DNA from: Craterostigma plantagineum
Taxonomy: Eukaryota > Streptophyta > Magnoliopsida > Lamiales > Linderniaceae
Reading direction: 5' to 3'
Assembly (NCBI GenBank): GCA_027422505.1
Contig: JAPQWV010000666.1
Location: 62,001-126,000, forward strand
DNA: 64,000 bases
A program made the translations under genes and the position numbers. Under the pieces are notes generated by a model, which ran no database searches, was not told the origin of the DNA, and saw nothing but the letters and a program-made list of their open reading frames with translations. This document shows positions 47,955-60,007 of the stretch, one piece after another (the stretch's first letter is position 1; the number at the start of each line of letters is the position of its first letter).

Positions 47955-49891
47955 TCACTCGGCTTTCTCAATTGCTTCTATGCATTCAAGAACAGAAGCC
48001 TTCTTAGACATTGCTGAAATTAGAGCTTCGTGCAGCGCTGTGTTGTTTTTTATTAGCGATGCAGCCAAGAGAACCTGCAATAATGTATATAAGACCACAG
48101 TTTAGAAGAATATTAATATATATACACACGCACACGTCAAGAGTTATTGATGAACTTACTGCCCATCTTGTAAGGTTTTGCTGCTGATCTTTGCTGAGCT
48201 GTGGCTTGCTTCTGTTTATAAATCTCTGCAACATATAAGCACATCGGTTGGTAGCTTATATATGTCATGCTACCTTACAAGCTACTTGAAAATGTTGCAG
48301 AGAGTGAAGCTATATACAAGCTTGTATATGTCGTCCTGACTACCATATAAGGTATATGGCTACCTTATATATGTCGTCCTGGACACACATATATTTGATT
48401 TTAAACCTGGAGAGTGAAGAGATCAGCAGATTGTCCGACTACTTTGTCGTATTTCAAACCTTCTGCTGCTAATCCAGCCATTGATACAACAGCCAACCTG
48501 AGATATTTGCATAAAATATATATGTTCAATCAGTGATTACAGGGTTGACTTAAAATCAATAATAAACCTCAGGAAAACAGAATTTGTGTGTATAGCATCG
48601 TATAGTATATGTAGTATTATTGCCTGTCCAGTTCTTTGGCATCAAGCTGTCCACTGTAAATAAGCTTCTCAAGCCTTTCGTCAATAAGATTCACATGTTC
48701 TTTCCCGATATCAAGCGAATATCCGAGAATAGGAAGCCCCAGCAAGTATGCAACTGTTTGCAGAAGTACAACAAGTATGTGATCAATGAAATTCATAACC
48801 ATCCTGAACCCAGAGAAAGTCCTGTGATGTATTCAACAATGAAGAAGATGCCCCAAACCTAAGAAATGGGCAGATTCGTGCCTAGCAATCCTCTCTTGGT
48901 AATCGGGAAAGAACAAAGAAAACCCGCCAATGGCTGCCTGAAGCAGCCTGCGACATACACACAGAGATCGAAATTAGAAACTCTTCTTTCTTACATATGA
49001 GTGGTTCGAATATCTCCCTACCCCGGTGAGATGCTGCCCACTGCAAGAACGATTAAAGATATGCTTCCAACTAAGTATGGCACGAAAAAACCCCAATCCT
49101 ATAAGAACAAGGAAACAGGTTTAATTATTCATTTTCAAAAAGCATTGTACTGGAACTAAAAATAATGCCAAGCGCTAAATGTTGTATGTATACCCCAGGG
49201 AGCTGACCGGCAAGAACAGCTATAAAACCCGTCACCCCAACCACAGTAAAGAGAAAAGCTGCCTGCATCACTGAACAAAATCAACTCAATAAAATGTTGG
49301 AAATGGTAACCATGAATACTTATATGTTCGAATCTTTCTAATATCAGGACGACATAGGAGAATGATTTCCACTGAGGCTTACATCATTTCGAACACTGGG
49401 AATAGCGAGGTTTTCGGCATTCTTGATACCTAAAGATGTCAGCTCTCGCAGAGAAGTCTGAAAACAGAAATTATGTTGGCTAGTAAAAGAAAACACGCAA
49501 CATACTATGAGAACTCAGAAGCAATTACTGAGAAATTAGACGCGCTTAACTGTACGCCGGGAGACATATGGCTGAGAACTCCATTTCTTAGCCCAACCAA
49601 TCTCACTCAACTGGTCAAGTGCCTCTTTCACCCCGTCACTATCTCTCTGGAACAAAGAGCATAAACTCCACATTTTTTCCTACTATCATCGATTTTAGGA
49701 AATTAGAAACAAAAGCGAAGTACCTTGGCAATTGCAGATTCTAGGTTCGTGAAATTAATCCCAGGAGCTGCAGAAGAGGACGATCTGACTCTTAGCAACG
49801 ATCTTCTGCGCCGTGTAAGGATAACAACAACAGAGTTGGATGGAATCGGTTCGCGGAGATAGATGAGGTAAGACGTGGTAGAAGCTAACAT
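47955..49891 (-). CDS. VIR3/FtsH-like plastid membrane protein without ATPase domain
   Basis: 326 aa. Ten exons: 49724-49891, 49551-49646, 49383-49457, 49194-49262, 49022-49098, 48859-48947, 48624-48753, 48407-48497, 48160-48225 and 47955-48074. The N-terminus (SYLIYLREPIPSNSVVVILTRRRRSLLRVRSSSS) looks like a transit peptide. Two hydrophobic segments follow: AAFLFTVVGVTGFIAVLAG and FFVPYLVGSISLIVLAVGSI. The motif RHESAHF is an HExxH metalloprotease-type site. The C-terminal half (GYSLDIGKEHVNLIDERL, SMAGLAAEGLKYDKVVGQSADLFTLQRFIN) resembles the FtsH peptidase region. No AAA+ Walker motifs are present, as in the Arabidopsis VIR3 group. Intron 7 has a GC donor (ACAG/GCAATA, 48624/48623). The gene is head-to-head with the F-box gene. 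Confidence 0.85.
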
Positions 49892-50286
49892 CTTCAATTC
49901 GCTCTCTTTCTGTGCGTGTTTTCGTAAGATTTGTAGAACTGTGACTTTTCGTCTCCACAAAATACAAAGCCGATAAGGTTTGGCGCGAAGAGGATTGCTA
50001 GACCGTTGGCCTATCATGCACCACACACTGATAATGGGCTTATGGCCCATTTGTCTGAGCTTTATGGGCCGTAAAAAGTAGGCCCAAATATCGTATGGAA
50101 GAGGCTAAACTAAACCGTAAACTTCGAGCTTTAATAAATATTTAAGCGAAATATTGGGACTAAAATGTAGTTTACGCCGTATAAGCTCGACTTCATAACC
50201 TTATCCCCATCCACCCACCGATGACCACCGTCCTCATCACGGCGGAGGAACAAACGCCGGAGATCGCTTTCCGACCACAGCCATAA
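49892..50286. promoter_or_regulatory. Bidirectional promoter with four site II motifs
   Basis: 395 bp between divergent start codons (49891 and 50287). TGGGCT at 50035-50040, GGCCCA at 50044-50049, TGGGCC at 50065-50070 and GGCCCA at 50081-50086 form a cluster of 52 bp near the middle. Shared control of both genes is inferred. Confidence 0.55.
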
Positions 50287-51715
50287 ATGGCGGAGAAAAT
50301 CTCCAGCGACATCGACGCCCTCCTATTCCCAAATCTCCCCGACGACGTATCTCTCCAAATCCTCGCGCGCCTCCCACTTTCCCACCACCCTAAGCTCTAT
50401 CTCGTCTCCAAACGCTGGCGGTGCACCCTAACCTCACGTGAACTCTACCACATACGATCGCAGCTCCACACCTCGGAAACCTCCCTCTACCTCGTACTTC
50501 GCGTCAACAACGCCTTCCTCTGGTACACGCGCCGTCTGAATGACGTCAGATCCCCTCTGATTCCGATCCCATCTCTTCCCCAAACTCCACACCCAGTTGG
50601 GTTCTCCCTCCAAGCTCTAGGACCTCAAATCTACCTGATTGGCGGGTCAATCAATGATGTGCCGACCAATAACGTCTGGATCTTCGATTGCAGGTTCAGT
50701 AAGTGGGAATTGGGGCCTAAAATGAAGGTAGCGAGGGAATTCTGTGCGGCTGGGGTTTGCGGTGGCAAGATATATGTGCTGGGAGGGTGTAATGTGGATA
50801 ATTGGGCGAGGTCTTTGAACTGGGCTGAGGTTTATGATCCGAAAAAGGGTGTTTGGAGTGCAGTGGAATCGTCGGGGGAGATTGATCTTGTGAGGGATAA
50901 GTGGATGCATGCAAGTGCGGTGATTGAAGGGAGATTCTATGCCATGGCAGACCGTGGTGGGGTAATTTACTGTAATTACTTGACATTGATCGAGGATTTG
51001 CCTTTATGTAAATGTAAAACTGATTATGGAGGTGGTGCCGATAGCAATTTCTTAAAGCTGAGAAATGGTGAACGCCCTTTTACCTTAGCAGAACTCAGTC
51101 ACTCTAAGCTGACATGAGAAATTAGAGTAGAAAAAGGAGGGATTTTGTATGTAGAGTTACTTGTATGAAGAACAAAGAGACATGATATTTTAATCGCTGC
51201 TGTCAGATGCTTCCTGCAGTAGAAGGAATATGCTCACAGATTGCAAATTAGCAAATTTTTAAGCTCACCATTATATACTACCTCTGACCTAATCTCGTGA
51301 TTCTGACAGGTAGTTTACGACGTAGCCCATGGCACTTGGGGAAGTGTTCCCAAAAGATTGGATCTTGGGTGGCGGGGGCGTGCTGCAGTTGTAGGAAACG
51401 TGTTGTATTGTTATGATTACCTGGGAAAGATAAGGGGTTATGATGTGAATGATGATACGTGGAAGGACTTGAAAGGCGTTGAGAAGGGTTTGCCAAAGTT
51501 TGTGTAGCTCGACTATGGTGGAGTTAAACGGAAAGCTCTGTGTGGTGTGGGAAGGTAAAGTTGGGGGCGGAAAGGATGTGGTAGTAATGTGTGCAGAGAT
51601 CGAGGTTGCGAGAGATGAGTATGGTGGGCTGATGGGTAGGGTTCTTAGGGTGGATGAATTGATTGTGCTACCAAAGGGAACGTCTATTTCGCATTGCTTG
51701 GCCGTCGATCTTTAA
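50287..51715 (+). CDS. F-box/kelch-repeat protein (SKIP6-like) with C-terminal frameshift
   Basis: A substrate adaptor type of SCF ubiquitin ligases. Exon 1 is 50287-50961 and exon 2 begins at 51310. The F-box is near residue 14-60 ([33 protein letters not shown]). Kelch repeats follow ([53 protein letters not shown]...[20 protein letters not shown]). In exon 2 the frame meets TAG at 51505-51507 after GLPKFV. The expected continuation [18 protein letters not shown]...AVDL runs to 51715 in another frame. A lost GT in TTTGTG(TG)TAG explains the shift. As sequenced, the protein is 290 aa and lacks about 70 C-terminal residues. Confidence 0.85.
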
Positions 51716-52173
51716 GATTGTGCCTTGCTCGTGTTTGTTGTTTTTAGTCTTAAATCTGGCCAAAGGTGCATATTTACCAGAAAAGAGAGCTTCTCAATGT
51801 GGCATAAGGTGAATAGCTTCTCACTTGGCCCCTATCAAGTTCGTTGGTCTTATGATGTTGAAGATTGTAATGAGATGCATTTTCAAATCTGCACATACCA
51901 CTGTTACACTATACGCACCTCTCCGAGTTTCTTTGTTGTAAACCTTGACTTGATCATCGCAACTGTATTTTATTATACCTCTGTCCTTTAACTACGAACT
52001 TCGTTTATTGTCAAACTACTTCGAGAAGAAATTATAACCATTTCAATACCCTTGACCGAGAAACATTTTATACACTGAACTTGTTAACAGAAGACTTCAA
52101 AGTGAAACGAGCAATGCATGATCTTTAAGCCATAAAAAGCGATGGGATCTGCTCTGATTTCTTCCACAATGGT
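51716..52173. other. Convergent 3' region, no gene seen
   Basis: 3' UTRs of the F-box gene and the minus-strand NOI gene. No coding segment is recognised. Confidence 0.4.
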
Positions 52174-53419
52174 CTAGGCTTTAACACAACAGTTGAAGTA
52201 GCTGAAGATGCTCCTCCTTGCCTGAGAAAATCAAATCAAATCAAATGACATCTTAATTGATAGGATAAGTAGCAACTGCATGTGAAGTCGAGACTATCTC
52301 GAAATATAATGACAGACATCACTTTATGTTGTCTCCATGAGCAAGCAACCCATGTTCAAACGATCCATTTCAAGGCCATTGCCAAACCTTTAACCAACCA
52401 ACCAACCAACTGATATATTTACTTAAAAGGTTGATTCTTTTCCTTCTGTCACTATTAAATTCTGCCAACTAAAAGGCTCTCACATCTTGAATGAGTCACG
52501 TGACTCAATCAATGTTTACACAGCTAGCAAACTACTGATAACAAATTTGATAAAAGAACTTACCGTTGGAGAGTGATGTTGATGATAGTCATGATGATGA
52601 TGATGTTGATGAGGATTGGGAACATCTGTATTCTTGGTGTAGTTCTTGGTAGTCGAAGAGATGATGAGCTCCTCGTCGTTACCAAGACTAGCCCTTGACT
52701 TGTTCTGCTTTCGCTTCTCTCTGATTTTCGAGAAATCCATTGAGTAATCTGGTAAAGGGCCATTTTGATCCCAGTCTCCAAATTGTGGAACAGATAGCCA
52801 CTGTGTGTTTTTCTTCACAAAAAGAAAAAGAAGAAGAAATGATTATTATAACACGATACGTTATGCATTCGAGATTGATAATATGATAATGCTATGGCAC
52901 TTGACTTCAGTTCAGCTAATTTTTTCTTGCGTGTTCTAATTCGAAAATGACAAACAACAAAGTACAAGAAGATTTGGACATTAGTGCTTTATTCTTGTAA
53001 AATAAGCCCAACCCTTCGCTATGAAAGAACAAAGACAATTTTTATTAATATAAAAAGAAAAATAAATCAACTGACTAACTTGAATCTGTTGCAGAACAGG
53101 CGTTTGTATTGTCAATGCATCGTTTACAGAATTAGGCATGCAAGAGAAGATCTCATTATCTGACATGTTATGGACTACCTCATGATAAACAATAGTTGAA
53201 AAGCGTAGAAGGGGAAAAAGATAAAAGAAAGAACAAAGGGTATCTCCATGAAGAGTAAAAGCTGCAGATTTCTGGAAAAGCATCCATCTTTACAACTTTC
53301 AAGAACGTGAAATGCTTTAGTCAAAATAGATATAAGGGAGGAGGGAGATAACAGACGAGGCTAGACAGGAAGAAAATTAATCAGAGAAAGGCCTCGTTTA
53401 CCTCCTTGCGTTCTTCCAT
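52174..53419 (-). CDS. NOI/RIN4-like protein
   Basis: 104 aa. Three exons: 53402-53419 (MEERKE), 52564-52812 and 52174-52221. RIN4-family proteins are plasma-membrane immune regulators and frequent targets of bacterial effectors. The NOI motif is LSVPQFGDWDQNGPLPDYSMDFSKIREKRKQNKS; VPQFGDW is the AvrRpt2-type cleavage consensus region. A His-rich linker (HQHHHHHDYHQHH) follows. The tail SIFSYFNCCVKA has the paired cysteines that are acylated for membrane anchoring in this family. Exon 1 is only 18 nt, but its splice sites and phase fit. The protein is a short single-NOI member, not full RIN4. Confidence 0.85.
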
Positions 53420-54287
53420 CAGTTAACCTGAAAAATTTGATCTTTTATCGCTCAGTGTGAAGACCCTATGCTTTAATAAACTCACTTCACAAAGAAAACA
53501 GCCGGCCTTCAACAAGATAACTAGAAGCAGAGAGAGAGAGGGGTTATAGCACGACTTTTTGTGGGGATTGATACAATTTCTTGAGATGGTAGATAAAGGA
53601 TTGAGTTTATGGTTTATTCACGCATCTACCGCTGAAAATCCACACGGTTTTGGAATTTGGGTTTGGGCACAGCATAAGTTACCTGGCAACTTATTATTTT
53701 TCCCCTTTTTCGTGGTTGTGCCTAGCTGTTTATTGTATGTGTGGCAATCTGTTAATCATGCTTTGTATTTTATTGAAATAAAACTTTTCCATATGGACCC
53801 AAAAGAAGCAGAGAATAGGAAAGTCCAGCCGCGTCTATGCACACACTCCGCCAGTTGTCTTCTTTAATGGTGTGGACTTCGAAGGATAACAATGTCATTG
53901 ACTATTACCATAAGTTTTTTTTTTTAAAGTCAAATCAATTCGAACATTCCTTTGTCTAATTAAATTGGTCCGAGCCATATATATTGTTTCTCTTTGTGTG
54001 ATCCGAGGTTGCCTTGTGGACAGATCGAAACTTCACTCACAATGAGAAGTAGAGCCATATGTAATGTCACACACAATCCAATCTGTAATTCATTTTCTCC
54101 CCTGTAATATTTTAATTTCGAAAACCGGGTAATTCTTATCCCAAAGAGTTGGCAGAAAGTTATTTGAAAGCCATAAAATTTCAAAAACACACCCTTAGGA
54201 CACACCCTTAGGACACAAAAAAAATTGAAGGGGATTGAGAGAACATATGTAAAAAAAAAAACTGAGCAAGGCGAATAAAGAAAGACA
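53420..54287. other. Intergenic region, no gene seen
   Basis: Promoter of the NOI gene and 3' flank of LIP1. A (GA)n run lies at about 53530-53541. An open frame at 53559-53867 has no recognisable feature and is not called. Confidence 0.4.
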
Positions 54288-56026
54288 TTACACATTTATA
54301 TCTGACCGTTTTAATCTTGCACTTGAGATATCTTGTGCGCCCGTTAATGTAAACTTGGGGATGCTGTAAATGTTGTCTGGGGTAGACATTGGCTGTTGAG
54401 GGTAAAGAGTGGGCGGAGGCGTCAAGTTGCGCTGAGCTGGCAGAGGAGGAAGCGCATTGTTGTACTTGTAAGAATCGCCACCGATTAGGCTGTGTCGAAT
54501 CAAGTCGAGAAAATAAATTTGGAATTACGGGTATATTTAAATTCAATAGGCAATGAATCTTGAGAAGAGTGTATTGATTATCTGCTTTTCTATGTGGTAC
54601 CTCGAACTTGTATATGGACGGTCCTCGTCGCTTATGATCTCACTTGCTGCTTGCAATGGTCGATGAACTTGAGCAGACCATGATGGGGTGGCACCAGGCA
54701 ATTCATCAGAGAAGTATCTTCTTCTGATCAGCTGATTAAACGTATTTGGTTTGTCAGAAACTGGAACAAGCGAAATCAATGTGTTACAGCGGGGAAGTTA
54801 AGCAAACTAACCATTCGAAAGAACTTCATCACAGCTTCCTTGTCATATCGAGCTTCCTTGGCAGCCTAGTGGATTTTTGTAATAATTCCCATGATAAAGC
54901 TCAAAATTTCCAGAAAGCAACCGAACACTACGCGAATAATCAGTAAATAAGTCTGATGTTAATGATGGACACTTACTGCTATGAGGCCTCCACCACCGCT
55001 TGGAAAACTCTCGCGTAAAGGAAGTTCTTCACTAGATGGAAGCAGGCCCTGTTTTTCGACCCACTGACGAGCCATATCTACGAGATTGCCACTGCTTCCT
55101 CGGGTCCCATCTTTCGAAGCGATGTCTGCTTTATTACCAACAACGATGTAAGGAACTGGCAGCCCACCGGGCCCACCTGAAGCCAAAGGGGCTGAGAATG
55201 TCCCAGTTGCTGCAATCTCAGCTGCCCACTTGCTCAAGCTAGTCTTTGTTCGTCTTTGAGAGAGATCGTGAATGAACATCACACCTGAAGAACGATACAA
55301 TACGTGATTGTACGAAAATTGGCTGCTTTACATGCTAAACTTCCCCAAAAGATGTTTTATTACCATTGATTTGAGAATAAAATAGAGATCGACAATCTTT
55401 ATAACGTTCATGTCCTGATATGTCCCATAGTTCAACGAAAAAATCTCTCTCTCCATCTCCAATGATGCTATTAGACGAGCTTGATGGACCCCCATAAGTT
55501 GTGTGCTGTAGAGAAGCACAGTGGACCAGATATCATCATACAATCCACTTATTAGGTATCTAATTACATTGAAGATGAAAAAATGTACCTTAACACTAAC
55601 GGTGCATCCAACTGTTTGGGAAGGACGAGCAACGGCAGAGCCTTTCATAATCAGATGAACAAGAGAAGTTTTTCCCACACCTGAATAAACAACTTAACAT
55701 GATGCCAAGAATATAGTTCCAAGTTCGAAATATGCCAATTAGAGAGAAGATTGAGCATGCTAAGAACATGCAGTAAATGTATCTACAATGCTCCAATGTG
55801 ACAACTAACAAGCAAAAGAGAACCAATGACGAGCATAGATTCCACATCTCTTAGTCAGGCAATAAGGAATATTATAAAGAAAATTAGAATTAATAAAGAA
55901 AGAAAAAGAGTGTGCAATCTCACCAGAGTCACCAACAACAAGCACTCTGACCTGCCCAGAAAGAGGCATACCATTCTGATCTTTGTTCTCCTTATCCCTT
56001 TCCCTCCAAAACATGTTTCTCAACAT
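54288..56026 (-). CDS. LIP1: Small GTPase LIP1 (LIGHT INSENSITIVE PERIOD 1)
   Basis: A plant Ras-like GTPase that affects light input to the circadian clock. Seven exons: 55924-56026, 55589-55680, 55364-55505, 54977-55284, 54812-54865, 54601-54731 and 54288-54489, giving 343 aa against about 342 in Arabidopsis. P-loop GDSGVGKTS, switch II region WDISGHERYKDCRSLFYSQING, NKAD in VPYIVVGNKADIASKDG, and the plant-specific C-terminus (RRRYFSDELPGATP, YNNALPPLPAQRNLTPPPTLYPQQPMSTPDN, RLKRSDINV) all match LIP1. There is no C-terminal prenylation cysteine, which is typical for this protein. A second ATG at 56014 (MFWRERDKENKDQ) matches the usual start better, so translation may begin there. Confidence 0.94.
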
Positions 56027-56680
56027 CGAATCCAACAGTAATCTAAATAATATTTTCAGGATTTATAAACATAGCTATATCTGAACTCAACTCCACGAAA
56101 ATCCAACACTTCCCTTGAGTGGTAGCCCCAGAACTCCCCACCAAACAGTGAACGAGCTCAGCCCAAATAATCCACCATAACAAATCCGCAGAAGAGACGA
56201 AAAAATGCCAGATCTTTTCTGAAACTTAAAAGGGAAATGCGATAAAGCTTGGTTCCGAACTCGCTACAATCAGAATCAAACCAGGATCCGATCTGCTATG
56301 CTTACTCTTCCACAGTGCGCGCACCGAACAACTAAGATCTCGATAAAAGCAGCACCGGCAGAAGTTGCCTGTGCCCGCCAAGTTTGTGATCAAATGAAAT
56401 TAATCCGAAATGGAAACAATTCAGCCACTCAAACTGCGTTGGGTTCTTGTAATCGATTAGTAAAATCACACGCTTAGCCGCTTACTGTTTGAGTTAACAG
56501 TTGTCTTGAGATGGACGATCCATGATTCAGCTGCTTAAGCAAGTTTAGATAAATTTCCATATTGACCCGTATATTAAGACTTAATTCAATCTCAACCCCG
56601 GCCAATCATATCTTATGGTAAAAAAAGGGTGTAAATACAATACAATCATATTTTCCTGGGGTCAAATCGCTAAAAAAAAA
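56027..56680. other. Upstream region of LIP1 and 3' flank of the glucanase gene
   Basis: No gene seen. The part next to 56027 may include a LIP1 5' UTR intron. Confidence 0.35.
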
Positions 56681-58226
56681 TTACAACAACAACGTCGTCA
56701 CCACCACCACCAACACATAGGCCACGATCCCCACCATCGCCTTCGCCCCATCCGCCGTCTCAATGGCGATCGGAAAATTACAACCGCCCGTGGAAGCATT
56801 CTTCTCCACGATCTTCGCAAGCCCTTGAAAATCACAAGCTTCAACGTCTTGATTATTCATCTGAAAGTACATGTTAAAAGCATACGAAATCCTCTGATTC
56901 TCCCCAAGATTAAAGCACGAGCCTCCCACGCCGAGCGGCGTACAGTCGCTCCTCGAACAGGCGAAGTCCATGTTGGCCGGCATAGCATCGGCTTTCTTGA
57001 TATCGTCGTTGAATACGCACCACTTACGGTCCAAGTACGCCACGTTCTTGGCGGCGACGGGCATCTTATCGTTGCCTTTTCCGGCGAAATCCATGGCGAA
57101 CTTCGGCGTTCCGTCGTACCTGAACAAACCCCAGTGCCTCTCGAACGGTCCCGGCGCTATACTCTTTTGATTCTCGTCGATTAAGCTGAATAGATAATAC
57201 TCGATTTCGTCGGAGTAAAGTGGGGTGCCTTTCTTGGAAGCAATCTTCTTGAAGAACCCATCGTAGAATTTCTTCGCCTTGTCTGCGTCGGCGTTCTTGG
57301 TTCCATCGGTGGGCCAACCTATTTCTCCGACGATAATCTTCAGCTTGGGCGCGCCGGCTTTCCTCAAGGACCATACGAGGGTGTCCAAGTTGGCGTCGAG
57401 CATGTTCGCGTAAGAGACTCCCTTGTCTTGGACTGGCTTTGAGGTGCCTTCGAAGAAGGCGAAATCCAAAGGAAAATCAGGGTTTTCGTAAAGGCTGAGG
57501 AAAGGGTATATGTTCACAAGGAAGGGAGCATCGTTTTCTTCCAAGAACTGAACGATATCTTTCATGAGGTCTCTGATGTCCGAACGGAAGTCTCCCGCCG
57601 ACGGCCCCTCGGCGCCGGAGTTGTACACGTCGGCGTTTTGTGGGATGGTGGCTTTGATCTTGTCGCCGAGGCCCTCGTCATTTAGGGCTTTTTGGACGTT
57701 CCTCAACGCGGGGAATGTGGTTTTAAGGTTTGTCCCATTGTACGAGGACAAGAACGGCTCGTTTCCGACAGCAACATACCTTGTCAGAAAAAATAGATTA
57801 GAGACACCAAATAATATAATCTAATTCATGCCCTCACCCCAAACCAAAGGAAAGTTTTTCTTACTTGATATTGACGCCTCCATCATACAAGTGCTTGGTA
57901 ACATTCGTCTTAACCCAATCCCTTGCATTATCGTAGCTACCGGCCATGTCGGCAAGCTGATTATTAGGTATACCGAGCATAACCTCAATCCCCGTCCCAG
58001 CGAAATGCTTCACCGTCCAATGGTCAGAATCGAACAGCTTCACCTTATCTATCTTGTTGTCTTTGAGGAGCTGTGCAATGACTCTAGGATGGAGAATTTG
58101 AGAAGCTTGTGTGCCCCAATTCACGCCTAGGCCCTCCACCATGTAAACACGACCCATGATCACCGTTATAGCCATTACGAAGAAGAACATGGCCTCTAAG
58201 ATCCTCATTCTCGGAAAATGGTTCAT
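56681..58226 (-). CDS. Glucan endo-1,3-beta-glucosidase with X8 domain and GPI signal
   Basis: GH17 enzyme hydrolysing callose or beta-1,3-glucan at the cell surface. Two exons, 57865-58226 and 56681-57779, giving 486 aa. The signal peptide (ILEAMFFFVMAITVIMGRVYMVEG) precedes the mature GLGVNWGTQASQ start. The catalytic acid/base is in VAVGNEPF and the nucleophile Glu in KIIVGEIGWPTDG. An X8/CBM43 domain starts at about residue 370 (KWCVFNDDIKKA, ACSRSDCTPLGVGGSCFN, FDFQ-like ACDFQGLAKIV, GGCNFP). The hydrophobic C-terminal tail (AMVGIVAYVLVVVVTTLLL) is a GPI-attachment signal. Domain order matches the At1g64760-type group often named glucosidase 8. Confidence 0.93.
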
Positions 58227-58766
58227 TATCGATTGTTGTGCATACTATGGTGGAAGGGAAATAAGGAAAGGATAGGCTAAGTTTTGCAAGAATTCTTTTA
58301 TGGTGGTGGTGTGGTTTGATATCATCAACGATAATGAGATCAGTTAACTAATGGGAGGGAAATGATAGATAGATACTTCGGAACTTTTTTTAGGCTACTG
58401 AAAGTAGTTGATGGCTGGCCGCGACTTTAGAAGGATCAAGTATATAAAGATGGGCCATAGAAATGGATTAGGCCCAACTTATTTTTTTGTTGGGCCTACC
58501 CATGCGAAGTTTGGGTCGGGTCAAAATTTCGGCCGAGCGGTCGGTGGTAATTTATATTGAAGAATATCGTGCTGGAAAGATTCAAATAAGGAATTTTCCA
58601 CGTGTCATGACACGTGGCGTGAGGACACCATCGACTCTATGCTCCCTCTGTATAAAAACCTTTCACTTCGTTTCTCCTCCTTCGTCTTCTCTTCTCTTTA
58701 GGAATACGTTTGTACATTCTTCTCTCTTTGCTTTATTATTAGTTCCGAGCGAGGCTTAACGGAGAT
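58227..58766. promoter_or_regulatory. Divergent promoter with 20-bp double G-box palindrome
   Basis: 540 bp between divergent genes. It contains TGGGCC at 58451, GGCCCA at 58471, TGGGCC at 58491, the G-box palindrome at 58598-58617 and a TATAAAAA at 58651, the last two placed for the plus-strand gene. Confidence 0.6.
58598..58617. promoter_or_regulatory. Perfect palindrome of two G-boxes
   Basis: CCACGTGTCATGACACGTGG, a perfect 20-bp palindrome containing CACGTG at 58599-58604 and 58611-58616. It is about 35 bp upstream of the TATA box. CACGTG is the binding core of plant bZIP (ABF/GBF) and bHLH (PIF) factors. Confidence 0.7.
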
Positions 58767-60007
58767 ATGGCTAAGAAGAGGAAACCCGATTCGACCCGAT
58801 TGGATGAGGTGGATCGGAGCCTTCACACGTCATTCACCACGGCGGCGAACTCGCTTTCGCAGCTGTACACACAGGCGTCGAACCAACAGCGTCTCGCCTT
58901 TCAAGCAGGCGAACGGAACGCACTGGTTTTATTTTGCTTTCTGTTTTTTTGTTCAGTATTTGAATTCTTCGTCTTTTATTCGTGGCGTTTGCCCCCTTTC
59001 TTTCACTTCGCGGATGTGGGTGTTGTTGATTGAGCTCGGATTGAATGGGTTGTCGTGTTTTTTGGTGTGTTTACTTATCTATCTATTGGGGAAATTTAGG
59101 GTAAAGATAAGAATTTTTCAATTCCAGGGGGGAGCTTGTGTTCTTGCCCTTGTCAGGGTAATTTGTACTTGAGCTTTGTTTGCTTTCCTCGTTTAGCGAG
59201 TTTACATTGCATCTTTTGTGTTGTGATCAGAATTCATCATTGCCATTAGCTCTATCGAACTTTATTGGGGGGCTAAAGTTCGTAGTTTGATGAGCATTTG
59301 CTATACAATTTTGGTTTCAATAACCAAATTCTAATTCCTCACCCTGACAATAGCCATTGTCAGATGGTGGATAACATTAGTGCTCTTCCTATATAGTTTA
59401 TATGTCCATTGAAGCTTGTGACTTGCTGGTGGGGTGCTCAGTTAACTGTTAGTAAATACTGATCTTGAGAAGAGATAATATTTTCATTTTCTCCCATGAA
59501 ACGCAGGAGAAGCTTCATCACTGGATTTTGAGGCAACAAGAAAGTAACATGAGAGTCTCATCATCAGACATAGAAACATATTTGCAGGTATCTTCTGAAA
59601 CGGAAGTATCTGTTAGATTTAAGTACCCTTTTCCCACAAAATTCTCATTGTTCATTTTAAATTTGCAGCATGAGCTCGATTGTATGCCCGAGGAACCGTC
59701 ATTCCATCAACAGCAGTGGTCCCAAAATGCAACTCAGACAGGATTAGTACCTTCTAACACATTTGGACAGGCAAACGTTGGTCAAGGACCAACACGGCTA
59801 GGCAATCCAGACCAAACCAAGGTCACCGTCTTCTCTAACGCTCACTCCAGCCCAATGCCTGGACCTTTGCAAGGGTATCACTTCTCACATAATCACCATT
59901 ACACAAACAACAACACGACGAGTGCGTCTGGGAACAGTCCCGATAGAGATCATAATCATCCCAGCTCTAATGATAGTTCGATGGACATGCATGCCGATAG
60001 TCCCTGA
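58767..60007 (+). CDS. Conserved plant protein of unknown function
   Basis: 192 aa. Exons 58767-58925, 59507-59587 and 59669-60007. The N-terminus is conserved in character (basic start MAKKRKPDSTRLDEVDRSLH, then TTAANSLSQLYTQASNQQRLAFQAGERNALEKLHHWILRQQESNMRVSSSDIETYLQ) and predicted helical. The C-terminal half is Gln/Asn/His/Ser-rich and probably disordered, ending SNDSSMDMHADSP. The helical half recalls plant proteins of this size that I remember only as uncharacterised; I cannot name the family. The structure suggests a nuclear cofactor, but no function is shown. Splice sites are GT-AG, and the reading frame is continuous through all joins. Confidence 0.75.

Noticed and set aside
53559..53867. 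102-residue open frame with two hydrophobic stretches
   Set aside because: No homology recognised, no splice or promoter support, in the promoter region of the NOI gene.
56615..57184. 189-residue plus-strand frame opposite the glucanase
   Set aside because: Antisense shadow of the X8/GPI-coding exon.
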